Positions 16,928-25,861 of a stretch of DNA of 64,000 bases are shown piece after piece. Origin of the DNA: Massilia sp. CFBP 13721. GTDB lineage: Bacteria > Pseudomonadota > Gammaproteobacteria > Burkholderiales > Burkholderiaceae_D. The DNA lies in assembly GCF_014842025.1 (NCBI RefSeq), contig NZ_JACYUY010000027.1:17805-81804 (forward strand). The letters are read 5' to 3'. The notes beneath the pieces are model-generated. The model was not told the DNA's origin, ran no database searches, and was given only the letters and a program-made list of their open reading frames with translations. A program made the translations under genes and the position numbers. How positions within the stretch are numbered: position 1 is the stretch's first letter; every line of letters begins with the position of its first letter.

Positions 16928-17641
16928 TCAGGCGCCGCTGCCGCGCTCCAGGGCAACCGCCTGGGAAGCGACCGCCGCGCGCGCGGCTTGCAAGGCGTGC
17001 GCCACCGTGACGGCTTCGGGAGCCGCTTCGGCGCGCGCCAGCCCGGTCGCCGCGCGGCGCAGGCCGAGCATGACGCAGCCTTCGCGCAGCCGGCGCAGAC
17101 GGTCCAGCGCCGCGACCGCATCGCCTGCCGCCAGGGCGGCGTCGACGGCCGCGCCCGCCTCCTGCAGTTGCCGCGCCAGCCCGCCCAGGTAAAGCGCCAG
17201 GCGCGCGCCGTCGATGCCGAGGCGGCGCAGGCTGGCCGCCGGCGTGTCGTCGTCCTCGAGCGCCATCAGGTGCGGGCGCACCCCCTCGATCCGGAACGGT
17301 TTCGTGACGTAAGCATTGGCGCCCAGCGCCGCGGCTTCGCCGATGGTCTCGGCGTCGTTGGCCGCCGACACCAGCACGAACGGCAGGACGGCCAGGCCGG
17401 GCGCGGCGCGCACCCGCGCCAGCAGCTCGACGCCCGACAGGCCGGGCATGCGCAGGTCGCAAAACACGATTGCAGGCAGGTGTCCCAGCGTCTGCCACGC
17501 CTGCAGCTGGCGCCAGGCGTCGGCGCCATCCTCGGCTTCTAGGATCTCGTAGTTGCCGCAATTGTCGACCAGATGCATCAGCATCATGCGCGACACCACG
17601 TCGTCGTCGACCACCAGCACTTTCATCGCCGCCATCGTCAT
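16928..17641 (-). CDS. Response regulator with degenerate Hpt-like C-terminal domain
   Basis: A 237-residue protein. Residues 6-125 are a receiver domain with acidic pocket Asp12-13, phospho-acceptor Asp62 (FCDLRMPG) and Lys114 (TKPF). Residues ~135-237 form a helical domain. Its RRLREGCVMLG stretch aligns with the histidine-phosphotransfer motif HxLKGxxxxLG, but Arg183 stands where the phospho-accepting His should be. There is no DNA-binding domain. It lies 48 bp downstream of the large hybrid kinase on the same strand, so it probably belongs to that phosphorelay as a receiver or phosphate sink. The start among three nearby ATGs is uncertain. Confidence 0.8.
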   Translation of the reverse strand: MTMAAMKVLVVDDDVVSRMMLMHLVDNCGNYEILEAEDGADAWRQLQAWQTLGHLPAIVFCDLRMPGLSGVELLARVRAAPGLAVLPFVLVSAANDAETIGEAAALGANAYVTKPFRIEGVRPHLMALEDDDTPAASLRRLGIDGARLALYLGGLARQLQEAGAAVDAALAAGDAVAALDRLRRLREGCVMLGLRRAATGLARAEAAPEAVTVAHALQAARAAVASQAVALERGSGA

Positions 17642-17689
17642 CTTCGGTAAGTCGTTGCTCTGAAGAATATTATAGGACGCTTCCCCGGA

Positions 17690-20600
17690 TCAGGCCGGAA
17701 GCCGTTCAAACGTGCCGAGGGTGGCTTCGAGCCGCGGCAGTGCGGCGGCGAGTTCGGCCAGCCGGCCGTGGCCGAGCGCCGCTTCGAGGGCCGCGCACAG
17801 GTTGGCCAGTTCGAACGCGCCCAGGTGGGCGGCGCTGCCGCGCAGTCCGTGCAGCAGGCGCGCGCAGGCAGCGCTGTCGCCGCCGTCCAGGGCCGCGCGC
17901 AGTTCGGCGCGGCGCCGCGGCAGGTCGGCGGCAAACGCCGCGCGCATGCGCGCCTGCAGGACCGCGCCCGGGTCCGTAGCCGCCGGCGCGGGCGCCGTGT
18001 CCACATCCGCCACGCCAAACATGGCGTCGAGTTCGGCCGTTGTTGGCACAAAGGCGGGGACAGATGCGGGCACAGAGGCAGGAACAGAGGCGAACACTGG
18101 GGCCGGTCCGGCGACCGGCAAGGACTGCAGCGGCGGCAACGCGATGCCGCGCTGCAGCTGGCGTTCGATGGCGTGGCCGAGTTGATGGTGCAGCGCCGCT
18201 TCGTCGATCGGCTTGGCCAGGAAGCCGTCCATGCCGCAAGCGAGATAGCGGTCGCGGTCCTCGTCGCTGGCGTTGGCGGTGAGCGCGACGATCATCACGT
18301 GCTGGTCGAGCACCGGCGCGTCGAGGGTGCCGCCGGCGCGGATCAGGCGCGTGGCGGTGGCGCCGTCGATCTCGGGCATGCGCCCATCCATCAGGACGAT
18401 GTCGAAGCGGGTGCGCGCGCAGGCCGCCACCGCCAGCGCGCCGTTCTCGACGATCTCGATCTGGTGGCCCATCTCCTCGACCATCATGCGCGCGATGATC
18501 TGGTTGGTGGCGAAGTCCTCGGCGCACAGCACGCGCAGGCGGTGGGTGTGCGGCGTGCGCGGCGCATGCGTGCGCGTCGGCGGTTCGACGCCGTCGGGCA
18601 GCGGCAGCACGAAGCTGAAGGTACTGCCCTCGCCCTCCTTGCTGGTCACGCCGATGGCGCCCCCCATCAGCTCCACCAGTTGGCGGCAGATCGCCAGGCC
18701 GAGGCCGGTGCCGCCATAACGGCGCGTGGTGGTGGTATCGGCCTGTTCGAACTTGTTAAACAGGCGCGGCAGGGCACTGGACATGATACCGATTCCGGTG
18801 TCTTGCACCGAAAAACGTATCATGTGCTGCGCCTCCACAGTCTGGTCTTCAAGCCGGCGCTCGACGCGCAGCGTGACCTGCCCGCTCGGCGTGAATTTAA
18901 AGGCATTCCCGAGCAGGTTGATCAATACCTGGCGCAGGCGCGTCGGGTCGCCCACCACGAAGCGCGGCAAGTCGTCGGCCAGGTCGATCGCGAAGCCGAC
19001 GCTGTGCGCGGCCGCCTGTTCGCCGAACAGACCGGCCACGTTGCCGATCGCGGCATCGAGCGCGAAGTCGATGTTTTCGATGGTGAGCTTGCCGGCCTCG
19101 ATCTTGGAAAAATCGAGCAGGTCGTTGATGATGGCCAGCAGCGACTGGGCATTCGCCTGGCCGCGCGCGATCTGCTCGCGCGTGCTCTCGCGCACGCCGC
19201 CGTCGCGCAGGGCGAAGCCGAGCATGCCGATCACGCCGGCCAGCGGCGTGCGCATCTCGTGGCTCATGTTGGCCAGGAATTCGGATTTCTGGCGCGCCGC
19301 GTCCTCGGCGCGCTGCTTGGCCAGTTGCAGGCGCTGCTCGTTGTCGTACAGGGCGCGGTTGGCCGCGGCCAGTTCGTCGGTGTTGCGGCGCACCGCGCGT
19401 TCGCTTTGGCGCAGTTCCTCGGTCTGGCGCTCGAGCAGGCGGTTCTGCTGGGCGATCTCCTCGGTGCGCGCCTCGACCTGGCGCTCCAGGCGCAGCTTCT
19501 GGCGCGACAGGCCGCGCACGCGCAGCGCATAGCCGGCGTAACCGGCGCCGAGCAGGAGGAACACCGCAGCGCCGCGGAACCACCAGGTGCCCCACACCGG
19601 CGGCTCGATCGTGATCGCCAGCTCGGCCGGCGTCTCGCTCCAGACGCCGTCCTTGTTGGCGGCGCGCACCCGGAACACGTACTGGCCCGGGTCGAGGTTG
19701 GTGTAGGTTGCGAAGCGTTTGTCGGCGTCGGCGTTGACCCAGCCCTGGTCGAAGCCCTCGAGTTTATAGGCGAAGCGGTTGCGCTTCGGGGCGGCGTAAT
19801 GCAGAGCCGAGAACTCGAGCGAGAACACCGAGTGCCTGGACGACAGCGTGAGCGCGCGCGCACTCTCGACGGGTCCGTTCAACAGGTCCGGGTAGGCCTG
19901 CTGGATGGGCCGGTTGAAGACCTGGATGCCGGTGATCACCGCGCGCGGCGCGATGGCGTTGTGGCGCAGCCCCTTCGGGTCGAAGGCGGTAATGCCGTTG
20001 AAGCCGCCGAAGTATAAGGTGCCGTCAGGCGCGCGCACGCCGGCGCTGTCGAAATAGGCGCCGTCGATGGTGCCGTCGGCCGCGGTATAACTGCGCCAGC
20101 TGTTCGCAGCCGGGTCGAAGCGCGACAGGCCGTTGTTGGTACTGATCCAGATGATGCCGTCGCGGTCTTCCAGGATCGCCGCCACCGGATCGTCGACCAG
20201 GCCGTCGCGCGTGGTGTAGCGCACGAAGCTGACCGAGCCGTCGGCGGCGGTCACCATCTTGTTCAGGCCGACCGCGGTGCCGACCCAGACGTTGCCGTGG
20301 CGGTCTTCCAGCAGCGCGTGGACTTCGTCGTGGCTGATGCTGGTGGCGTTGTACGGATCGTGGCGGAAGTGGCGGAAGCGCTTGTTGGCGCGGTCGAGCA
20401 GGTCGAGGCCGTTGAAGGTGCCGATCCAGAGCCGGCCGCGCCGGTCTTCCAGCACCGGGCGCACGCTGTTGTCCGAGAGGCTGGCCTGGCGCGCCGGGTC
20501 GTGGCGCCAGGATTCGAGCGCACCGGTGCGCGGCTCCATCCGGTGCAGCCCGCCGCGCGTCGAGACCCAGACCGCGCCGTCGCGCCCGAGCGTCAGCGCG

Positions 20601-22018
20601 CGCACGTTGTTGGCGTTGACGTCGCCCGGCACCAGCACCCGCCGCGTAAAACGTCCGCTGGCGACGTCGAAGCGGGTAATGCCGGTACGTCCGCCGATCC
20701 AGACGATGCCGTCGCGGTCGCGCACGACGGCATTGACCGACGAGTCGATCAGGCTGTTCGGATTGGCGGGTTCGTGGCGCCAGCTGCGGTAGGCGTCAAG
20801 CCCGGTCCTGGCCGGATCGAACAGTTGCAGGGTGCTGGCGCTGGCCAGCCAGAGCCGGCCGCTGCCGTCGTTGTCGAGGCCGCGCACGCGGTTGTCCGCG
20901 GGTATTCCCGCACCGTCGTGTTCGCGCAGGATGCGCGCGAAACCGCCGCTGGCGAGGTCGACGTGCGAGACGCCGCCATACCAGGTGCCGACCCAGAAGG
21001 TGCCGACGCGGTCGCGCAATAGCGAGGAGATGTGATCGTCCCCCAGGCTGTGCTTGTCCGTGACGACGTGGCGCCTGGCCTCGAAGCGGTCGTGCGCCGC
21101 ATCCCAGCGGTACAGGCCGTCGTCGTGGCCGCCGACCCAGACCCCGCCCTTGCCGTCGTCGTACAGGGCCGCGATCCAGACCTGCGGGATGCCGTCGGCC
21201 GGGCCATAGCGTTTGGACGGCGCCCCCGCCGCCAGCGGCTTGCGTTCGAGCCCGCTCAAGAGGCCGATCCAGAGGTTGTCGGTGGCGTCCACCAGCAGCG
21301 CCTGCACCGCCTGGTTCCCCTGGGCGATCAGCGTGTGGTGTCCGAAGCCTTGCCTGGCCGGGTCGAAACTGTCGACGCCGGCGCCGGTGCCGATCCAGAG
21401 GCGGCCACGGCGGTCGAGGGCCAGGGCGTTGATGTCGTCGCTGGACAGGCTGTCCGGGTCGCCCGGAACGTGGTGCCAGGTCGTGAAGCGCCCGCTGGCG
21501 ATGTCGAAATGCTGCAGGCCGTCGGCGGTGGCCAGCCATAGGCCATCCTTGCCGTCCTCGGCGATCGCGCGCACGTGGCGGTTGCCGTTGCCGCGCCGGG
21601 CCGGTTCGTCCGGCAGGTAATGGCGAAACGCCTGGGCGGTGGCGTCGTACAGGTCGAGGCCGCCATCGGTGCCGATCCACAGGCGCCCCTTCTTGTCCAC
21701 GTGCAGCACGCGCACCCAGTTGTTGCCGAGCGTGGCGGGGTCGCCGACGGCGTTACGGAAATTCACGAAGCGGTAGCCGTCGAAGCGCGACAGGCCGTAT
21801 TGGGTGCCGAACCACATGAAGCCGTCGCGGTCCTGGGCCATCGCCAGCACCGATTCCTGGGCCAGGCCATCTTCGACACTGAGGTGCTCGAAACGCAGGG
21901 TCGGCGCCGGCGCGGCCGAAGCCGGCGCGCCGCAGCAGACGGCCAGCAGCAGTAGCGCCGGCAACAGCGTCTTCAGGAAGCGGGCGGCGAAGGAAAGGGG
22001 TGTCGGTTGAAATTCCAC
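17690..22018 (-). CDS. Hybrid sensor histidine kinase with two-component-regulator propeller
   Basis: A 1442-residue membrane kinase. It has a signal peptide or anchor (LLPALLLLAVCCGAPASA). A periplasmic region of about 660 residues follows, made of repeated W[IV]GT..GL.R.D and W[IV]..R.GL blades (Reg_prop propeller). A Y_Y_Y domain (about 705-795, ending in DPGQYVFRVRAAN) leads to a membrane helix at ~812-832 and a coiled coil. HisKA has His920 in NMSHEMRTPL, followed by HATPase, a receiver with Asp1211 in LMDGRMPEIDG, and a C-terminal Hpt with His1390 in LHGLRGSAAHLG. The architecture resembles BT-type one-molecule two-component systems that sense saccharides, but it lacks a DNA-binding output domain. 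It probably starts at GTG. Its phosphate may pass to the regulator just downstream. Confidence 0.93.
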   Translation of the reverse strand: MEFQPTPLSFAARFLKTLLPALLLLAVCCGAPASAAPAPTLRFEHLSVEDGLAQESVLAMAQDRDGFMWFGTQYGLSRFDGYRFVNFRNAVGDPATLGNNWVRVLHVDKKGRLWIGTDGGLDLYDATAQAFRHYLPDEPARRGNGNRHVRAIAEDGKDGLWLATADGLQHFDIASGRFTTWHHVPGDPDSLSSDDINALALDRRGRLWIGTGAGVDSFDPARQGFGHHTLIAQGNQAVQALLVDATDNLWIGLLSGLERKPLAAGAPSKRYGPADGIPQVWIAALYDDGKGGVWVGGHDDGLYRWDAAHDRFEARRHVVTDKHSLGDDHISSLLRDRVGTFWVGTWYGGVSHVDLASGGFARILREHDGAGIPADNRVRGLDNDGSGRLWLASASTLQLFDPARTGLDAYRSWRHEPANPNSLIDSSVNAVVRDRDGIVWIGGRTGITRFDVASGRFTRRVLVPGDVNANNVRALTLGRDGAVWVSTRGGLHRMEPRTGALESWRHDPARQASLSDNSVRPVLEDRRGRLWIGTFNGLDLLDRANKRFRHFRHDPYNATSISHDEVHALLEDRHGNVWVGTAVGLNKMVTAADGSVSFVRYTTRDGLVDDPVAAILEDRDGIIWISTNNGLSRFDPAANSWRSYTAADGTIDGAYFDSAGVRAPDGTLYFGGFNGITAFDPKGLRHNAIAPRAVITGIQVFNRPIQQAYPDLLNGPVESARALTLSSRHSVFSLEFSALHYAAPKRNRFAYKLEGFDQGWVNADADKRFATYTNLDPGQYVFRVRAANKDGVWSETPAELAITIEPPVWGTWWFRGAAVFLLLGAGYAGYALRVRGLSRQKLRLERQVEARTEEIAQQNRLLERQTEELRQSERAVRRNTDELAAANRALYDNEQRLQLAKQRAEDAARQKSEFLANMSHEMRTPLAGVIGMLGFALRDGGVRESTREQIARGQANAQSLLAIINDLLDFSKIEAGKLTIENIDFALDAAIGNVAGLFGEQAAAHSVGFAIDLADDLPRFVVGDPTRLRQVLINLLGNAFKFTPSGQVTLRVERRLEDQTVEAQHMIRFSVQDTGIGIMSSALPRLFNKFEQADTTTTRRYGGTGLGLAICRQLVELMGGAIGVTSKEGEGSTFSFVLPLPDGVEPPTRTHAPRTPHTHRLRVLCAEDFATNQIIARMMVEEMGHQIEIVENGALAVAACARTRFDIVLMDGRMPEIDGATATRLIRAGGTLDAPVLDQHVMIVALTANASDEDRDRYLACGMDGFLAKPIDEAALHHQLGHAIERQLQRGIALPPLQSLPVAGPAPVFASVPASVPASVPAFVPTTAELDAMFGVADVDTAPAPAATDPGAVLQARMRAAFAADLPRRRAELRAALDGGDSAACARLLHGLRGSAAHLGAFELANLCAALEAALGHGRLAELAAALPRLEATLGTFERLPA

Positions 22019-22077
22019 CCCGTAAGCTTATCAAACAAAACAAAGCCTTAAGGCAATTATTGTCCTTCTGGCCAGCC

Positions 22078-23859
22078 TTAATCGCCTTTCGCCACCCCTT
22101 CGCGTCGCGGATCCGCACCACCGAACCAGTACGGCTCGCCGTGGATCGGCAGGCGCATGATGCCGTGCAAGCCGGAATTCTGTTCGCTCTGGCGCACCGC
22201 GTGGCCGCGCGCTTTCAGCGCATCGACGGTCGACTGCGGGAAGCGCCCCGCTTCCAGTTCGGTCGGGCCGTTACGGCTGCCAAAGTTCGGCAAGGCGATC
22301 GCCTGCTGCACGTTCAGGCCCCAGTCGAGCGTCCCGACCAGCACCTTGGCCACGTAGTTGATGATCGCCGGTCCGCCGGGCGAGCCGACCGCCAGCACCA
22401 GTTGCCCGGTCTTCTTGTCGAACACGACGGTGGGCGACATGGCGCTGCGTGGACGCTTGCCCGGCTCGACCCGGTTCGCGATCGGACCGTTGGCATCCTT
22501 CGAATCGAAGGAAAAGTCGGTCAGCTGGTTGTTCAGGATGAAGCCGTCGACCATCTGGCGCGAGCCGAATGCGTCTTCGACCGTCGTGGTCATGGACAGG
22601 CCGGCGCCGTGGCTGTCGACCACCACCAGGTGCGAGGTCGAGGGCGTTTCGATGGCGTTGTCGCGGCCCCAGGCCACCTCTAACCCGAGCGGATTGCCGG
22701 CCGGCGCTTCGCCCATCGAACGTTCGCCGACCAGGGCCGCGCGCTTGGCCAGATAGGCCTTGTCGATCAGGGCCGGCAGGCCGCGCCCCGGCAGCGGGAC
22801 GAAATCGGTGTCGGCGGCATAGCGGTTGCGGTCGGCATAGGCCAGGCGTCCGACTTCCGAGAACAGGTGCACGGCATCCGGTCCCGGCACGCCGTTCGCC
22901 GGGGCCAGTTTGGCCATGTCGCGCGTTTCGAACATGCCCAGCATCTGGGCCACGGCAATGCCGCCCGAGGATGGCGGCGGCATGCCGCACACGGTGTAGA
23001 CGCGGTAGTCGCTGCAGACCGGCTCGCGCACCTTGGGACGGTAGTCGGCGATGTCTTTCGCCGTCAGGAGCCCGGGATTGGTCGGGTGCGCCTTGACCTT
23101 GGCGGCGATGTCGCGCGCGATGTGGCCTTTGTAGAACGCGTCGGCGCCGCCCGCGGCGATCTCGCGCAGGGTTTTCGCCAGCGCCGGGTTTTTCAGCACG
23201 TGCCCGACCGGCCACGGCTGGCCTTTGGCATCGTAGAAATAGGCCAGCGCCGCCGGGTCCTTGCGGATGTGCGCATCCCAGGTCAGCAAGCCGTTCAGGC
23301 GCGGGCTGACCGCGAAGCCGCGTTCGGACAGGCGGATGGCCGGCGCGAACAGGGTTTTCCACGGCAGCTTGCCGTGCTGCTTGTGGGCCAGCTCGAGCAT
23401 GCGCAGCACGCCCGGGGCGCCGACCGAACGGCCGCCGACCACACCGGTCGTGCGCGACACCGGCGTGCCGTCCGGGTTCTGGAACAGGTGTTCGTCCGCC
23501 GCTTTCGGCGCCGTCTCGCGGCCGTCGAAGGCTTGCACCTTCTTGCCGTCGTAATGCACCAGGAAGGCGCCGCCGCCAATGCCCGAACTTTGCGGCTCGA
23601 CCAGGGTCAGTACCAGTTGGGCGGCGATGGCGGCATCGATCGCCGTGCCGCCCTGTTTGAGGATCTCGTAGCCGGCCTCGACCGCCAGCGGATTGGCGGC
23701 GGCCACCATGTACTTGCGTGCGGCCCAGCCGGCTTTTTCGGTGTAGCCGGTGGCGATTTCGGGGGCGCGCTGGGCAGTGTCCTGGGCCAGTACGACAGCA
23801 GATGGGGTGGCGAGCGCCAGCAGTAGCGCCGCGCCGGCGAGGGTGTTCAACTTGGTCAT
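22078..23859 (-). CDS. ggt: Gamma-glutamyltransferase
   Basis: A 593-residue exported precursor with signal peptide LAGAALLLALATPSAVVLAQ. It contains the N-terminal-hydrolase signature: an EPQSSGIGGGAFLVHYD region, and the autoprocessing/catalytic Thr408 in ETPSTSHLVVVD. Cleavage before Thr408 yields the two subunits in the periplasm. SGGIAVAQML and the C-terminal SPGGPAIINYV match glutathione-hydrolysing Ggt enzymes. It breaks gamma-glutamyl bonds of glutathione and transfers the glutamyl group. The length is usual. The gene appears monocistronic; downstream, 59 bp separate it from the hybrid kinase gene. Confidence 0.95.
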   Translation of the reverse strand: MTKLNTLAGAALLLALATPSAVVLAQDTAQRAPEIATGYTEKAGWAARKYMVAAANPLAVEAGYEILKQGGTAIDAAIAAQLVLTLVEPQSSGIGGGAFLVHYDGKKVQAFDGRETAPKAADEHLFQNPDGTPVSRTTGVVGGRSVGAPGVLRMLELAHKQHGKLPWKTLFAPAIRLSERGFAVSPRLNGLLTWDAHIRKDPAALAYFYDAKGQPWPVGHVLKNPALAKTLREIAAGGADAFYKGHIARDIAAKVKAHPTNPGLLTAKDIADYRPKVREPVCSDYRVYTVCGMPPPSSGGIAVAQMLGMFETRDMAKLAPANGVPGPDAVHLFSEVGRLAYADRNRYAADTDFVPLPGRGLPALIDKAYLAKRAALVGERSMGEAPAGNPLGLEVAWGRDNAIETPSTSHLVVVDSHGAGLSMTTTVEDAFGSRQMVDGFILNNQLTDFSFDSKDANGPIANRVEPGKRPRSAMSPTVVFDKKTGQLVLAVGSPGGPAIINYVAKVLVGTLDWGLNVQQAIALPNFGSRNGPTELEAGRFPQSTVDALKARGHAVRQSEQNSGLHGIMRLPIHGEPYWFGGADPRREGVAKGD

Positions 23860-23953
23860 CGAATCTCCAAAAGCAAAACGGGCGTGCGAGGTGTCCGCAC
23901 GCCCGATACCGTTGGCATCCTACATCAAATTGTCGAACGGCTCATTCCACCAA

Positions 23954-24712
23954 TTACTTTGGTTGCATGCGGATGGCGCCGTCCAGACGGATCGTTTCGC
24001 CATTCAGCATCACGTTTTCGATGATCGCCTTGGCCAGGTGCGCGTATTCCTTCGGCATGCCGAGGCGCGGTGGGAACGGGACCATCTTGCCGAGCGAATC
24101 GCGCACTTCCTGCGGCATGCCCATCAGCATTGGGGTCTCGAAGATGCCCGGGGCGATCGTCATCACGCGGATGCCGCTGCGCGCCAGGTCGCGCGCCATC
24201 GGCAGCGTCATGCCGGCCACGGCCGCTTTCGAGGAACCGTAAGCCGCCTGCCCGATCTGGCCATCGAAGGCGGCCACCGAGGCGGTATTGATGATGATGC
24301 CGCGCTCGCCGTATTCGGCGCCTTCGGTGTTGCCCATCGCTTCGGCCGCCAGGCGCGACATGTTGAAGGTGCCGACCAGGTTGATGTTCACGGCGCGCTG
24401 GAACACGTCCAACGGGTGCGGGCCATCCTTGCCGACGGTTTTGACGGCCGGCGCCACGCCGGCGCAATTGACCAGGCCGCGCAGCGTGCCCATGGCCACG
24501 GCCGCGGCCACGACCGCCTGGCCGTCGGCTTCGGAGGTCACGTCGCACTTGACGAACTGGCCGTTCAGCTCGTTTGCCAGCGCGGTGCCGGCCTCGACCT
24601 GCACGTCGGCGATGACGACCTTGCCGCCCGCTTCCGTCATCATGCGCGCTGTAGCCGCTCCCAAGCCCGACGCGCCGCCGGTGATGATGAACACATTGTT
24701 CTGAATTTGCAT
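23954..24712 (-). CDS. SDR family dehydrogenase, 3-hydroxyacyl-CoA dehydrogenase type
   Basis: A 252-residue cytoplasmic Rossmann-fold enzyme. The cofactor motif TGGASGLGAA lies at residues 11-20, an NCAGVAPA motif follows, the catalytic Ser is in NTASVAAFDG, and the YGSSKAA motif carries Tyr and Lys. The Asp after beta-2 (IADV) favours NAD. The TGGASGLG..NCAGVAPAVKT..DVFQRAVNINLVGTFN pattern is that of type-2 3-hydroxyacyl-CoA dehydrogenases (HSD10-like) used in branched-chain or fatty-acyl breakdown. It stands alone. A 186-bp palindromic repeat lies 122 bp upstream of its start. Confidence 0.85.
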   Translation of the reverse strand: MQIQNNVFIITGGASGLGAATARMMTEAGGKVVIADVQVEAGTALANELNGQFVKCDVTSEADGQAVVAAAVAMGTLRGLVNCAGVAPAVKTVGKDGPHPLDVFQRAVNINLVGTFNMSRLAAEAMGNTEGAEYGERGIIINTASVAAFDGQIGQAAYGSSKAAVAGMTLPMARDLARSGIRVMTIAPGIFETPMLMGMPQEVRDSLGKMVPFPPRLGMPKEYAHLAKAIIENVMLNGETIRLDGAIRMQPK

Positions 24713-24834
24713 GGTTTTCCCTTTTCGCTTTGTCCGGTCGTTTTGACGTTTACGTTAACGTCAACCTGCAGATTGTAGCGAATTTTTGGAGGGAAAAACC
24801 ATGGTTGTCGTAAAAGCGTTGGGGCCGGCAGAAC

Positions 24835-25020
24835 GATGCACAGACAGGTAGGGTGGGCGGCTAGACCCCTTCGGCTTGCGAACCAGCAGCGTTTGCGCCG
24901 CCCACGCGTTCAGCCAGCCAAAGATTCGTCGCGACATTTCAGAATGTGGTTGAACGCGTGGGCGGCATTCAGGCAGCAAGCGTGCATGCACCTGGGTATA
25001 GCCGCCCACCCTACCGGTCT
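24835..25020. repeat. 186-bp nested inverted repeat, copy A
   Basis: One of three intergenic elements of equal length. Outer arms carry GTAGGGTGGGCGGCT and its complement AGCCGCCCACCCTAC. Inner arms carry GCCGCCCACGCGTTC and GAACGCGTGGGCGGC, around a ~35-nt centre. It lies between the SDR gene start and the end of the proline-rich protein gene. See copies B (40580) and C (53104). Confidence 0.95.
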
Positions 25021-25065
25021 GGGCATCTTTCTTGGAAAATTCGTTTTATCTGACTGGCATCCGGT

Positions 25066-25686
25066 TCAAAAGCATTGCATCGTATTGCCACTACGCGTAC
25101 AGAGCCGTCCCTGGCTATTGACGGCCGCATTGCCGCCCCCGGTGTTATAGGTCGTGCCATTAGTATCGGTACAGGTGCCCCCCAGGCAGCTGTTGATCTG
25201 CGCCGGACCAGGCACGATCGCGGTCGGCTGGGCCGGCGGCCGTGCGGCCAGCGGTGGCGCGCCCGGCACGACTGCCGGCACGACGTCGACGCGTTGCGGC
25301 GCCGAGCGGCGTGCGCTGCGGTTGGCGCCTCGCTTCTGCTCCTTCGCTTTGCCGGCCTTGGCCGGGTCTGTCGGCTGCGGCGCCGGACGGGCCGAGGGAT
25401 CGACCTCGAGCGCGCGGCCGGTTGGCGCGGCGCCGGCTTTTTCTTCCTGCGCCTGCGGGGTCTGTTCCGGCTGGGCGCCCGGTTCGGATTTCAGCGGCTG
25501 CGGATGCAGCACCGGGCCATAGCTGGGACCGGTTGGAGCGGGAACAGGGGTGGTCCGGGGAGCCGGGGCCGGTGTTTGCGCCTGCGCCTCTGCCTGCCTT
25601 GCCGCGGTGCTGGCCGCCAGTGCCACCAGCAGGGCCAGTGCGATCTGGACGGCGCGTAGCGGCTTCGAATGTTTCGCGTGCTTCAT
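25066..25686 (-). CDS. Secreted proline/alanine-rich protein of unknown function
   Basis: A 206-residue exported protein starting MKHAKHSKPLRAVQIALALL, with a signal peptide ending near AARQAEA. The middle (~40-160) is disordered and rich in Pro, Ala, Gln and Lys. The last ~40 residues form a compact, Gly/Asn/Thr-rich module with four Cys (CLGGTC, then a Cys-x10-Cys pair at the end, finishing MQCF). This suggests a small disulfide-bonded C-terminal domain on a flexible stalk. GGAGGCGAAC precedes the ATG. I do not recognise the family. It is divergent from the CoA-transferase gene. Confidence 0.75.
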   Translation of the reverse strand: MKHAKHSKPLRAVQIALALLVALAASTAARQAEAQAQTPAPAPRTTPVPAPTGPSYGPVLHPQPLKSEPGAQPEQTPQAQEEKAGAAPTGRALEVDPSARPAPQPTDPAKAGKAKEQKRGANRSARRSAPQRVDVVPAVVPGAPPLAARPPAQPTAIVPGPAQINSCLGGTCTDTNGTTYNTGGGNAAVNSQGRLCTRSGNTMQCF

Positions 25687-25861
25687 GTTCGCCTCCATTG
25701 GCGGCTGATTCATGGAACCATTATCTGCCGCCGTGGCCGTGCATGGCGCGCGCCTTCGTGCGCTGGCCGCCACCGGTGCCGTGTCATGTTTGCGTCAGTT
25801 TTCCGGGTTACGCTGGTTTTCGAAGCGCCCGCCGAGGCGCCGACAACAATTGGAGACGGCA

